Shown here piece by piece: positions 35,158-44,090 of a DNA stretch of 64,000 nucleotides. The DNA is from Celeribacter sp. PS-C1. GTDB lineage: Bacteria > Pseudomonadota > Alphaproteobacteria > Rhodobacterales > Rhodobacteraceae. A program made the position numbers and the translations under genes. The DNA is taken from assembly GCF_019429625.1 (NCBI RefSeq), contig NZ_JAHXRW010000002.1, positions 310,001-374,000 on the forward strand, written 5' to 3'. A model generated the notes under the pieces. It was not told where the DNA came from. It ran no database searches and saw nothing but the letters and a program-made list of their open reading frames with translations. Every line of letters starts with the position of its first letter. The first letter of the stretch is position 1.

Positions 35158-37377
35158 ATGAACCAGTATAGCGGCGTTCCTGCGCGGTCGAAGAACGACT
35201 TTGGGCCACAAGATCACCTGTCCTCTCCACCAGAGACCGCAGCGCCGAAAATGCGCCTGAGCGATCTGATTGCTTTGATCAAGGACGGTCGCAAGACCAT
35301 CGGGATTTTTGCGGGCACGGCGGTGGTGCTGACCGGCATTCTGCTGTTGAATGCGACGCCCCGCTATGTGGCCTATTCACAGATGCTTCTGGGCGAACAG
35401 GGGTTGAGCGCGCAGAACAGTTTTGATCTGGTCGAGGAACAGAACCTCACCAGCTCGGTGATCGAGGGGGAATTGGCCGTACTACGCTCCAACGTTTTGC
35501 TGCACCGTGTGGCGGAGCGGCTTGAACTCGAGACCGTGCCGGAATTCAACCCTGCGGCCTTGAATCCGGACGAGGGGCCATCTTTCATTGGCGGGCTTAA
35601 ATCTTGGCTCAAATCTCTGGTCCCGGACTTCGACGCGGATCGCGGCGCGGAGATCGAAGAGGTCGAGAGCCAGATCGCAGTTGCGGCCTCTGCGAGCGCC
35701 ACGCAATTGGGCGAATATCGTGATATCGTGGGCAAGCTGCGCCGCTCTTTCTCGGTGCGCCAGCAGGGCACATCCTATGTGGTGCAGGTGACCGCGGAAT
35801 CCGAGGATCCCGATTTGGCCGCCGCTCTGTCAAACACGTTGATGGACGAATATGTGAAATTCCTGACCGACAAACGCTTTGATGCGGCGCAGGAATTCAC
35901 CCATTGGCTGGAAGTTCGGGTGAACGATCTGGCCGTGACACTCGAAGAGTCCGAGCGCGCTGTGGTTGACTATCGCGCCCGGATGGAGGCCGATGCCGAC
36001 AACCGCTCGCGTCTCGATCAGCAGATGACTGAACTGACCACGCGTCTCGTGCAACAGCGCGCGGAACTGGCCCAGATCAATGCTCTGCGCGACAAGATGA
36101 ACGAGATGCTGGAAAATGACGGCCCGCTGGCCGCCCAGCTTTTGTCCTCTTCTGAGGAGATGGTGGAATATCGCAGCCAGATGTCGAGCCTGCGTCAGCG
36201 CGAAGCCAATGCGGTCGGCCGGTTTGGCGAGGATTCCGCGCAGGTCGCCTCGATCCGCCGCACCATTGAACAGCTCGAAGATGCTATAGAAACCGAGGTG
36301 CGCCGCGAATTGGACCGGCTGGAAAACCAGCGCGAGGTTCTGACCGTTGTCGTCGGCTCGATGGACAATTCGCTTTCGGAACTGTCGCGGTTGATGCTCA
36401 ATCAGTCGGGCGAAGAAATCCAACTGAGCCAGCTGCGCCGCGTGGCGGATGCGAACCGTCAGGTCTATCAACAATTCCTCGGTCGCTTCAAAGAACTGAG
36501 CGAATTGCAGAGTCTTCAAAGCCCGGATGCAGAGGTGATTTCCTACGCCAACCCGCCGAGCGCGCCGGTCTATCCGCGCCGGAAACTGTCGCTGATCCTT
36601 GCGGCGATTGGCGGCGTGTTTCTGGGCGTGGCTTACCTTTTGGTGCGCAACATGTTGCCGCAGAAACTCGGCACGGAACAGCAGCTGGCCCAAGGCACAG
36701 GCGTTGGCGTCTATGGTACGGTGAGGGGCATCGGCGACGATCTGTTGCTCTATGATCTGTGCAGCAAGCTGAACAGCAAACCCGACAGCGATTTGGCGAA
36801 ACAGGCGATGCGTCTGGCCAATAACGTCGATATGCGCGCAGGGGGCGCGGCGCGCACGATTCTTGTGAACACGGACACCGACCGGATCGATCGGCTGCAC
36901 ACGGTGGTCATGCTGGCCTGGGCGCAGGCGCGCAAGGGCCGCAATTGCGTCTTCCTCGACGCCGACATCCGCGGCGCGCAGCTGTCGTCGAAGCTCGAGT
37001 ACCTCAAACCGAAATCGAACCTTGCCGATGTGCTCTACGGCAATGGCGATGTCGAGGATGCGCTGACCCGGATGCCGCGGGTGGGGGCCTTCTTCATGCC
37101 GACCGAAACTATGACCGGCGCCAACCCCGCCGTCGTGTTCGACACGGAAAAATATCACGAGGTGATGCAGGCCCTTCTGGCCGAGGCCGACACAGTGATC
37201 ATCGCCCCGCCGCCCGCCACGAGCTTTACCGAAGCCTACACGGCGACGGATGCGGTGGATGCCAACCTCTTTGTCGTCCGCGCAGGCACTCTGACGGCGG
37301 CGGATCTGAGCGAACCGCTGGCCATCGCGCAATCCGCCAAGGCGCAGAACTTCGGGTTGATCATGACGTCGGAGTGA
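35158..37377 (+). CDS. ExoP/Wzc-like polysaccharide co-polymerase with degenerate kinase domain
   Basis: A 739-residue inner-membrane protein. Two helices (about residues 52-72 and 480-500) flank a long periplasmic Wzz domain with coiled coils; the Pro-rich SAPVYPRRKLSLIL precedes the second helix, as in Wzc/ExoP. The cytoplasmic domain resembles a BY-kinase, but the Walker A position reads RTILVNTDTDRIDRLHTV, with no GxxxxGKS/T, while Walker A'-like VFLDAD (about residue 598) remains. The C terminus lacks a tyrosine cluster. It therefore controls chain length or export probably without kinase activity. ATG 35158 was preferred to GTG 35152. Confidence 0.87.
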   Translation: MNQYSGVPARSKNDFGPQDHLSSPPETAAPKMRLSDLIALIKDGRKTIGIFAGTAVVLTGILLLNATPRYVAYSQMLLGEQGLSAQNSFDLVEEQNLTSSVIEGELAVLRSNVLLHRVAERLELETVPEFNPAALNPDEGPSFIGGLKSWLKSLVPDFDADRGAEIEEVESQIAVAASASATQLGEYRDIVGKLRRSFSVRQQGTSYVVQVTAESEDPDLAAALSNTLMDEYVKFLTDKRFDAAQEFTHWLEVRVNDLAVTLEESERAVVDYRARMEADADNRSRLDQQMTELTTRLVQQRAELAQINALRDKMNEMLENDGPLAAQLLSSSEEMVEYRSQMSSLRQREANAVGRFGEDSAQVASIRRTIEQLEDAIETEVRRELDRLENQREVLTVVVGSMDNSLSELSRLMLNQSGEEIQLSQLRRVADANRQVYQQFLGRFKELSELQSLQSPDAEVISYANPPSAPVYPRRKLSLILAAIGGVFLGVAYLLVRNMLPQKLGTEQQLAQGTGVGVYGTVRGIGDDLLLYDLCSKLNSKPDSDLAKQAMRLANNVDMRAGGAARTILVNTDTDRIDRLHTVVMLAWAQARKGRNCVFLDADIRGAQLSSKLEYLKPKSNLADVLYGNGDVEDALTRMPRVGAFFMPTETMTGANPAVVFDTEKYHEVMQALLAEADTVIIAPPPATSFTEAYTATDAVDANLFVVRAGTLTAADLSEPLAIAQSAKAQNFGLIMTSE

Positions 37378-37386
37378 GGTGGAGGC

Positions 37387-38205
37387 TCAGAGAGGCCCGA
37401 TGGTCTTGAGAACCGCGGCGACCAACACTTCGGGCCGATCTTCCTGCACGAGATGCCCGGCGTTCGGGATCGGGATGACGGGATGATCCGAGATCAGGGC
37501 TGCAAGGGCTGCACCTTTTTTATAGGGAATCCACCCGTCTTCCTTTCCCCAGAGAACGGAGACGGGACAGTCCAGGCGGTCGTATAGCGTTTCGACCTCA
37601 TCGGTGAATCTCTGATCCATCTGCGCGATCTGCCGATAGAATGCGGCTTGGCCGATGGGGCCAAGCCATGGGGCGCTGTAGATGTCAAAGGCCTCTTCGG
37701 ACAGAGGCCGATGCGCTGCCGTCTGCAAATAGGCGCGAAGTAAGGCTCGGTGCATATAGTCCGGCATGCCCGAAAACGCGGCTTCGTGTTGGCGCACATG
37801 TTGCACAAAGGGCGATCCCCAAGGCGCCAGAGCCACCGCATCGAAAATCGTCAAAGAGGCATAGCGAAGCCCGTTGAGATACCACGCACGCAGGGCCGTG
37901 GCGCCGCCAAAATCATGGGCCAGAACATCAGGGCGTTCGAGACCCCACCCTTCAAACAGAGCGGCGAGGACCCTGTTTTGCACGGCCAGAGACACGTCTT
38001 GGCCGTCACGCATCTCTGACTGACCGTAGCCCACCAGATCAAAATAATAGACCGTCCTGCGGTCCGCGAATTCCGGCACGATCCTGCGCCAGACTTGCGA
38101 GGAAAACGGTGTGCCGTGGATTGCGACGAGTGGTGGCCCGTTCCCGATCCGCCCCCAACGGACCGCATTGCCCTCGATGATCGTGATGTTCGGCAGATCA
38201 AGCAT
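37387..38205 (-). CDS. Alpha/beta hydrolase with Asp nucleophile (haloalkane dehalogenase/epoxide hydrolase-like)
   Basis: A 272-residue alpha/beta hydrolase. The oxyanion segment HGTPFSSQVWRRI, the nucleophile elbow AHDFGGA with Asp98 in place of Ser, and the catalytic His251 (NAGHLVQEDRPE) are seen. Asp nucleophiles mark the haloalkane dehalogenase, fluoroacetate dehalogenase and epoxide hydrolase branch; the residue after Asp is Phe where haloalkane dehalogenases have Trp. It is divergent from an ArsR-family regulator with an 18-bp palindrome between, suggesting substrate-controlled expression. It sits inside the EPS locus but has no evident link to it. Confidence 0.85.
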   Translation of the reverse strand: MLDLPNITIIEGNAVRWGRIGNGPPLVAIHGTPFSSQVWRRIVPEFADRRTVYYFDLVGYGQSEMRDGQDVSLAVQNRVLAALFEGWGLERPDVLAHDFGGATALRAWYLNGLRYASLTIFDAVALAPWGSPFVQHVRQHEAAFSGMPDYMHRALLRAYLQTAAHRPLSEEAFDIYSAPWLGPIGQAAFYRQIAQMDQRFTDEVETLYDRLDCPVSVLWGKEDGWIPYKKGAALAALISDHPVIPIPNAGHLVQEDRPEVLVAAVLKTIGPL

Positions 38206-38221
38206 CTTTGCGACTCATATT

Positions 38222-38239
38222 GTTAATTAGCTAATTAAC
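38222..38239. promoter_or_regulatory. Perfect 18-bp palindrome, candidate ArsR-family operator
   Basis: GTTAATTAGCTAATTAAC is perfectly self-complementary and lies between the divergent hydrolase (start 38205) and ArsR-family gene (start 38243), 3 bp before the latter's ATG. A repressor bound here would cover both starts. Confidence 0.75.
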
Positions 38240-38242
38240 GAT

Positions 38243-38578
38243 ATGATAAAGCTCATGGACAGATCAATACAAATCAAAGCCGTGGCCAGTGAGCAGCGGC
38301 TGCGCATCCTTCAGCTCTTGGCGGAGCCGGGCGAGCACTTCGGTCATCAGTGGTCCGCCGATCCGGTGGAGTTCGGCGTCTGCATGACGTTGATTGCTGA
38401 GGCCCTGTCGGTCGCTCAGCCCACAGCCAGCAGGCATCTGGATATTCTGAAACAGGCGGGCTTCATCTCGGTGCAAAAGCATTTGAAGTGGTCGTATTGC
38501 AAACGCAATGAGGGCGCGATAAAGGGCTATCTGCTCTGGTTGCAGGGCGAAATTCGAGCTGTGTCGACGGGCAGTTGA
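38243..38578 (+). CDS. ArsR family transcriptional regulator
   Basis: A 111-residue winged HTH protein (KAVASEQRLRILQLLAEPGEHF, then IAEALSVAQPTASRHLDILKQAGFISVQKHLKWSYCKRNEGAI in outline). No ArsR metal motif (CxCxxC) is present, so it probably senses an organic ligand. The ATG at 38243 lies 3 bp from the palindromic operator; ATG 38255 is a possible alternative start. It probably represses itself and the divergent hydrolase. Confidence 0.87.
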   Translation: MIKLMDRSIQIKAVASEQRLRILQLLAEPGEHFGHQWSADPVEFGVCMTLIAEALSVAQPTASRHLDILKQAGFISVQKHLKWSYCKRNEGAIKGYLLWLQGEIRAVSTGS

Positions 38579-38641
38579 AGCTGGGTTTCATCTCGCGTTT
38601 TGATCGGCGCTAAGGCAAAAATACCTTGGTCGCCTCAAGAA

Positions 38642-38675
38642 AAAAGGCCACCACGATCCTTCGCGGAGGCCTTTT
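38642..38675. terminator. Bidirectional hairpin between convergent genes
   Basis: AAAAGGCC (38642-38649) and GGCCTTTT (38668-38675) enclose an 18-nt loop that can partly pair. It stands between the convergent ArsR gene and the sugar dehydrogenase-cytochrome gene, with A and T runs at the two ends. Confidence 0.6.
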
Positions 38676-38707
38676 CACGCATCTGACGCATCAAGGTCTT
38701 AGCGGCT

Positions 38708-40414
38708 TCACAGCTCACACAACGCCTTCGCAATCGCCAGAGAGACATTCTCATTCTCGATGCCTTCCCAGCCCATGCTGGTGTCCGGCAACATGCCGAA
38801 AGGATCGGAGATATAGGCCTGAAGGGTTTGTTCGGTCCACACACCGCCCAGTTTGTCCAAGGCGCCGGAATAGCCTTCGAAGGGGCTGCTGCCCGGCTCG
38901 CGGCTACAGATGTTGTGAAGCGACGGGCCCGCGCCATTGTCGACGCCTTCGAGCAGGCTATGGCATTGCAGACAGGCCGCCATGGTCCCATCCGCGGCAG
39001 CCAGCACATCGGCGTCCGCGGCATAGCTGGTCAACAGCTCGTCAAACCGCGCCATCGGATCGGGGCCGGTGTCGGCAGTCAGGAACGACAGGCGGCGGTC
39101 GTCGGTGTAAAGCACGATGGTCTTGCCACCGTGGATCGCGTCCATGTCGCGGATGCGCATCTCGACGTCGATCGGCTCGACATAGATGCCCCGGCCATCC
39201 TCGATATGCACCCGATGCACCGCGCCGCTCAATGCGCCGACAAGCACGTCACCGTCCCAAGCATAGTGGAAATTCTCAACCGCCAGAGCGGAGGAGGGCG
39301 CAATCGAGGGGACAAAGGCGATCACCGGCTTGTCGTAGCCATCGTGATTGGCGTGGCGGTCGCCGTTGCCCGCCGGTTTGCGATTGTATTTCGTGCCATA
39401 GCTCACCGCCGGAAAGCCGAAATTCGCGCCGTCGAAGACGAGGTTCAACTCATCGCCGCCCTGCATGCCGTGGTCAGAGACCCAAATGCGGCCCTCGCCA
39501 TCGACGCTGACCCCTTGCGGGTTGCGCAGGCCTTTGGCGATGGCGGTCTTTTCGCCACTCTCGATGTTCACCAACAGCATCTTGCCGTAATCCATGTCAT
39601 CCGAAAGGCCGATGGCATCGGAGAAATCGCGTTCTGCAAAGCGGTCGGCACGTTCGTAGGCGCCCGAAGACCAGGCGATGCGCCCGTCGGGCATCCGGTC
39701 CATGCGCCCGCCAGCCTCAAGGCCGAACATGCCTTTGCCGGTGGTGAACAGTTCAAGGCAGGGCTCGGTGCGGGCAATGACGATCCAGTCGTCGGACGCA
39801 GCACTCCAGTTCAAAGGATCGTCCCCTTGAACCGAAAGCCGCGCCATGGCGCTTCCGAAACACTTCTGTTCCGGCAGCCATTCCGTGTAGGACAGCAAGA
39901 GATAACCCGCGCCCTCTTGTGCGCGCGGATAGTAGAAAATGTCGTTGAAGCGCATCCAGTTGAAGTTGATTTCGATCTGGCCCAATTCACCCGCGTCCAA
40001 TTGAGACTGAAGCGCGTCTCGGTTGTCATCGGGCGGCGCGACGTCGAGCTCTTGGACAACATTGTCGGTGACGGAATACATCTTGCCCAGCCGGTCGGTG
40101 ACCAGAACGGTGTCCTCTCCGATAGTGCCGATACCGCCCGCGAAATCCTTGGCTGAAGCGGGGAGGAAGATCGTCTCTTGGGTCAGGATGGCGCGGTTGG
40201 TGACCAGACGCTCGGGTTCGGGCTCGGCGCCGGCGTTGAAGTAGGAATTATACATCCCGTTCAACTTGTAATGGATCTGCGCCGGAAAGCTGAACCGGTT
40301 CTGCATTTCCGTGTTGAGCGCGTAGCCCGCCCAAATCCCGCCGCCGAAAATTCCGGCCAGACAGACGATGGCCACCAAGGCCAGCGCCAAGATACGCTTT
40401 CGTGACATGTTCAT
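38708..40414 (-). CDS. PQQ-dependent sugar dehydrogenase-like beta-propeller fused to cytochrome c
   Basis: A 568-residue protein with an N-terminal membrane anchor (ILALALVAIVCLAGIFGGGIW, residues 8-28), a glucose/sorbosone dehydrogenase-type propeller (GLRNPQGVSVDGEGRIWVSDHG, GGDELNLV, about residues 60-460), and a C-terminal monohaem cytochrome c domain (ACLQCHSLLEGVDNGAGPSLH, axial Met in LPDTSMGWEG). It would oxidise a sugar or aldose-like substrate in the periplasm and pass electrons to its own haem. A second ATG two codons later (40408) has the better spacing from GGGG and may be the true start. It sits within the EPS locus; a link to sugar metabolism is inferred. Confidence 0.85.
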   Translation of the reverse strand: MNMSRKRILALALVAIVCLAGIFGGGIWAGYALNTEMQNRFSFPAQIHYKLNGMYNSYFNAGAEPEPERLVTNRAILTQETIFLPASAKDFAGGIGTIGEDTVLVTDRLGKMYSVTDNVVQELDVAPPDDNRDALQSQLDAGELGQIEINFNWMRFNDIFYYPRAQEGAGYLLLSYTEWLPEQKCFGSAMARLSVQGDDPLNWSAASDDWIVIARTEPCLELFTTGKGMFGLEAGGRMDRMPDGRIAWSSGAYERADRFAERDFSDAIGLSDDMDYGKMLLVNIESGEKTAIAKGLRNPQGVSVDGEGRIWVSDHGMQGGDELNLVFDGANFGFPAVSYGTKYNRKPAGNGDRHANHDGYDKPVIAFVPSIAPSSALAVENFHYAWDGDVLVGALSGAVHRVHIEDGRGIYVEPIDVEMRIRDMDAIHGGKTIVLYTDDRRLSFLTADTGPDPMARFDELLTSYAADADVLAAADGTMAACLQCHSLLEGVDNGAGPSLHNICSREPGSSPFEGYSGALDKLGGVWTEQTLQAYISDPFGMLPDTSMGWEGIENENVSLAIAKALCEL

Positions 40415-40822
40415 TTCCCCGCCAACATACTCATCAATTTACCACACCACAGGTAGCGTGACTGTACGACGGATTGGTAACGAGGTGAACGCTCGTGAAA
40501 TGCCGTCGGGGTTCCAACCTGAGTCGTCTGCGTAAGAGCCGCGATCCTGTGACAATTTTGGGCGCTCTTTGAGTAAGTGGTCAAAAAGAGATCGCTTGGA
40601 GAAAGGTGCTTGCGCCAACAGGCCCGACTAAGGGGCGCGAGGGCGCGTGAAACTGGACGGATTGGGCCAGCCTGCGTAGGCTTTCTCTTACGACAGGGGC
40701 AGACGCAAGATCGTTACGATTGGTGTGCCATGCTGGGCCTGTCGTTTGCCGATGGGTCGGGGTGGGCCGGCATCGGGATGTTTGCGAGTGTCTCAACAGC
40801 GAGTGTCAGTGGGGGGATTAAT
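40415..40822. other. Intergenic region between divergent genes in the EPS locus
   Basis: This 408-bp region separates the dehydrogenase-cytochrome gene from the Gfo/Idh gene. No gene is supported. An upstream extension of the Gfo/Idh frame exists but reads as Arg-rich non-coding sequence. A near-EcfG motif on the minus strand has the wrong spacing (see rejected items). Confidence 0.45.
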
Positions 40823-42031
40823 ATGAATATGGACAATATGTCGGAGTCTGTCTCCGGGGCCGTGACGGCTACGGATGTGTCGAAAGCCGCGGTGGCCAAG
40901 ACGGGCATCGCCTTTCTCGGCTGCGGCTATGTCGCGGATTTCTATCAACAGACTTATGCCAATCACACAGACAGCCTGACGTTGCATGGCATCTGGGATC
41001 AGGACACGGCACGGGTCGAGAAATTTGCCGATTTCTACAAGCTTGACCGCTACGCCAGCTTCGAAGAGATGCTGGCCGATCCTCAGGTCGAGATCATCGT
41101 GAACCTCACCAACCCACATGCGCATTACGCGACAAACAAGCGCATTCTGGAGGCTGGGAAACATGTCTATTCCGAAAAGCCTCTGGCGATGGAAATCGAT
41201 CAGGCCCGCGAATTGGTGGCGCTGGCCGAGGAAAAAGGACTTCAGATCGTGTCCGCGCCTTCATCCGTTTTGGGGCCTGCGGCGCAGCGGCTCTGGCAAG
41301 CAGTGCGCGAGCGTGAATTGGGCGCGCCGCGATTGGTCTATGCCGAGATCGACGACGGGATGATCCACAAGATGGGTTATGCGGGCTGGCTCAGTTCTTC
41401 GGGTACGCCTTGGCCCGCGAAAGATGAATTCTATACCGGCTGCACGCTGGAACATGCGGGGTATATGCTGACCTGGCTGGTGGCTATGTTCGGTCCGGTG
41501 ACGGAGGTTGTCAGCATGGCGAGCCTTTGCATCCCGGACAAGGGCGGTGACACGCCCGAGAATTACACCACGGCGGATTTCTCCTGTGCTCTGCTGCGGT
41601 TCGAAAGCGGCATGACCGCGCGTCTGACCAATTCCATCATCGCGCCGCATGATCATCGCTTGCGGATTTTCTGCGACGGGGGTGAGCTTTGCGCCCATGA
41701 GGTCTGGAATTTCCACACCAATGTCGATGCCTATCCTTTGCCTCAAAATAAGATTCAGCGCGGGATGGAGAAATACCTCCACATGCGGAACAAACGCAAA
41801 TTGGCGGTTGCGAAGAACCCAGAGACAAAATTTGCCGAGGGCGGTCACCCGATGGATTTTGTGCGCGGCGTGGCGGATATGGCAGCGGCTGTGCGTGAGG
41901 GGCGCCCGGCGCGGCTTGGTTCGGACTTCTCGTTGCATATCACCGAGGTGACGCTGGCGATTCAATATCCGGAGATCTACGGCACCCCCTATGTGCCGCA
42001 AAGTCGACCGGCCCCGATTGAGCCGGTGTGA
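40823..42031 (+). CDS. Gfo/Idh/MocA family oxidoreductase (EPS locus, copy 1)
   Basis: A 402-residue NAD(P)-dependent sugar oxidoreductase. The Rossmann motif GIAFLGCGYVADFYQQ begins about residue 27, followed by NLTNPHAHYATNKRILEAGKHVYSEKPLAM, with the catalytic EKP. The C-terminal domain contains TGCTLEHAGYMLTWLVAMFG. The ATG at 40823 (MNMDN) follows GGGGGG and leaves a normal length; a longer frame upstream is spurious. Located among EPS genes, it probably makes or modifies a nucleotide-sugar or precursor. Confidence 0.87.
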   Translation: MNMDNMSESVSGAVTATDVSKAAVAKTGIAFLGCGYVADFYQQTYANHTDSLTLHGIWDQDTARVEKFADFYKLDRYASFEEMLADPQVEIIVNLTNPHAHYATNKRILEAGKHVYSEKPLAMEIDQARELVALAEEKGLQIVSAPSSVLGPAAQRLWQAVRERELGAPRLVYAEIDDGMIHKMGYAGWLSSSGTPWPAKDEFYTGCTLEHAGYMLTWLVAMFGPVTEVVSMASLCIPDKGGDTPENYTTADFSCALLRFESGMTARLTNSIIAPHDHRLRIFCDGGELCAHEVWNFHTNVDAYPLPQNKIQRGMEKYLHMRNKRKLAVAKNPETKFAEGGHPMDFVRGVADMAAAVREGRPARLGSDFSLHITEVTLAIQYPEIYGTPYVPQSRPAPIEPV

Positions 42032-42058
42032 CATGATCTCTTGTGAACTGGCGCACGC

Positions 42059-42904
42059 CTACCGGAACTCGCTCTGAAATTCCGCCCATTTCGGCGCGAA
42101 ATCCGCCTCCAAACGCGCCCGCGTTTTGGGCGGCAGTTCAGAGGGCACTTTGAGCGGCTTGCGCAGCAGTTTCTTACCCATGGCGATCACGCCCTTGGGC
42201 ATCAACATGTTCAGCCGGTCGTAATATTTCCACTGTCGGAGCCGCGCCAAAAGCGCGCCGTCCATGCCTTGGTTCTCACGTTTGTGCAGGGCCTGTTGTT
42301 CCGAGAGCGCCGCCAAGGCCGTCTCGGAGGCATCGACATCCAGAAATTCTAGCACCTGCGCGTGGACCGCATTTTTGTCGGCCTTGTAGTCGTCCAGAAA
42401 CAGCACCAAAATCTGATCGTCAGGGAAATGCTGGCGCAGGGTTTCGACTGTGGCGCCGTAATCGCTTGTGCCGACAATCTCCGGCCATTTGTTCAAAGCC
42501 TCGTCGATGGGAACCACCTCGCGGGCGTTGGACAGCATCTGGACGTAATGGCTTTCGATCCGCTCAATCGGGTTGCGCACCATCATGATGAGCTTGGCAT
42601 CGGGGATAGTGTCGGCGATCCGTTCCGCCGTGCGCTCGACGCAATGGGACATCGCGTAATCCGGCGTGCCCTCCATCAAAAGCGCACCTTCTGGCGCGGG
42701 GGCAAAGAGGCTTTTGTACCACTCCATGTCCCGCTTGGTGAAGAGGTCGTTGAAGAAATGCGTTTCCTTCTTGGGATACATGTAGATGTCGGGGTGTCTC
42801 ATCAACGCACCGCAGAGCGTGGTGGTGCCGGATTTTGGGGTGCCGATCACGATGGCATGTGGAAGGTTGCGGGGGAGGTCGCATTTCTTGTCCATAGGTT
42901 GCAT
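42059..42904 (-). CDS. Sulfotransferase domain protein (EPS locus, copy 1)
   Basis: A 281-residue PAPS-dependent sulfotransferase. The 5'-phosphosulfate loop VIGTPKSGTTTLCGALMRHP and the 3'-phosphate site MVRNPIERIESHYVQML are intact, along with KKETHFFND. It transfers sulfate from PAPS to a hydroxyl, here probably a sugar of the EPS. It starts just after a glycosyltransferase gene on the same strand, 3 bp apart, and belongs to a four-gene leftward operon (46297 to 42059). Confidence 0.87.
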   Translation of the reverse strand: MQPMDKKCDLPRNLPHAIVIGTPKSGTTTLCGALMRHPDIYMYPKKETHFFNDLFTKRDMEWYKSLFAPAPEGALLMEGTPDYAMSHCVERTAERIADTIPDAKLIMMVRNPIERIESHYVQMLSNAREVVPIDEALNKWPEIVGTSDYGATVETLRQHFPDDQILVLFLDDYKADKNAVHAQVLEFLDVDASETALAALSEQQALHKRENQGMDGALLARLRQWKYYDRLNMLMPKGVIAMGKKLLRKPLKVPSELPPKTRARLEADFAPKWAEFQSEFR

Positions 42905-42907
42905 CTC

Positions 42908-44089
42908 CTAGGGGGTTAACTCCTGAACGTCGGGGTGAGGGGTGCCACGATGAGCGGCCAGCGCGCGCTGGGCCATCTCATGCATGACGGCGGGCGGTTC
43001 CACGAAGGTGTCGCGGGGCAGGGCGGCCAAGGATCGGCGCAGTTCCAGCATGGGTGAGGGATCATTCAACAGGTGCTGGACCAGCGGGATGAAATGCTTT
43101 TCCACCGGATCGCCCACGATCAACCCGATGCCGTGATCATGTAACCATTTGGCGGTCTGTGTGCCCTCGGGGGCGAAGGCCGGCACGCCGAAATAACCGC
43201 CCTCATAGACCCGGTTGGGCAAAAGCCACAGCGAATTGAACCCTGCCTCATACCAATCCCCGGCCCAGACCAGATCGACCTCGCCGTAAATTTGGTTCAG
43301 ATCTTCGGGCGCCTTGTAGCGGCCGTGGTAGGTGATGTTGGGGATGTCTTTGATTTCGCCTTCAAGATCGGGAATGACCGACAGCGCCGGATAGCCGCGC
43401 AGCACGATCTCGACCGCGTGCGGGAAATGCCGGGCGAGGTCCTTGAGCAATTCCAGTGAGCGCCGACAGCGCAGATTGCCGAACCAGCCAATTCTGAGCC
43501 GCCCGGGAATATGCGGCAGGGCATGTTCGGGGCGGGGCCCGAAAGCGTCGCCCTCGATCAGCCGGTTCTCGATCAGCATGTGGTGATACCGCCCCGGATA
43601 GTAGCGCCGGAAATGTTCCTCTTCGAAGCGCGGGGAGGACACGACGATCAGATCGCTGGCCTCCACCAGCCGTTTCTCGAATTGCCGAAATGCTTTTGCG
43701 GAGATCGCATCGCCTGCCAGACGGTGGTGAATATCAAGGCATTCGTAGACCACCGGCACGGAGGATTTCATCAAGCGGCGCACCCTGAGCGCGGTCGCCA
43801 ACATGTCAAGATTGCGCGCGTAGAACAAATCCGCCCGCTCCAAGGTGGCGCGCTGGGCGAGCGCGGTCTTTGCGCCGGTAAAGATGGATTTGACCCTATG
43901 CACATAGTCATTGTCATGAGTCTCGCCGAGATCGACCCAATCGAAGGGCACGGGCGTCGCCTCACCGCGTCGGGGCATGAAGCCGGTGACGTCAAAGCCC
44001 GCGCGCTGCATCGCGATGGCACGGCGGCGCACTGCGGAATCCTTGGCGTTATGGCCGAAAAAGGCGATATGTTTGATCTCGTCGGACAT
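42908..44089 (-). CDS. Glycosyltransferase, GT4-like
   Basis: A 393-residue GT-B type transferase. The N-terminal domain begins IKHIAFFGHNAKDSAVRRRAIAMQRAG; the C-terminal nucleotide-sugar domain has IGWFGNLRCRRSLELLKDLA and YEGGYFGVPAFAPEGTQTAKWL. The ATG at 44089 is 1 bp from the preceding stop; the longer frame runs into the upstream gene. It probably adds one sugar of the EPS repeat unit. Donor and acceptor are unknown. Confidence 0.83.
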   Translation of the reverse strand: MSDEIKHIAFFGHNAKDSAVRRRAIAMQRAGFDVTGFMPRRGEATPVPFDWVDLGETHDNDYVHRVKSIFTGAKTALAQRATLERADLFYARNLDMLATALRVRRLMKSSVPVVYECLDIHHRLAGDAISAKAFRQFEKRLVEASDLIVVSSPRFEEEHFRRYYPGRYHHMLIENRLIEGDAFGPRPEHALPHIPGRLRIGWFGNLRCRRSLELLKDLARHFPHAVEIVLRGYPALSVIPDLEGEIKDIPNITYHGRYKAPEDLNQIYGEVDLVWAGDWYEAGFNSLWLLPNRVYEGGYFGVPAFAPEGTQTAKWLHDHGIGLIVGDPVEKHFIPLVQHLLNDPSPMLELRRSLAALPRDTFVEPPAVMHEMAQRALAAHRGTPHPDVQELTP

Positions 44090-44090
44090 C

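Noticed and set aside
40468-40520. EcfG-like promoter upstream of the sugar dehydrogenase-cytochrome gene
   Set aside because: GGAAC and CGTT occur on the minus strand but with a 19-bp spacer, outside the 16-17 bp of all five accepted promoters here.
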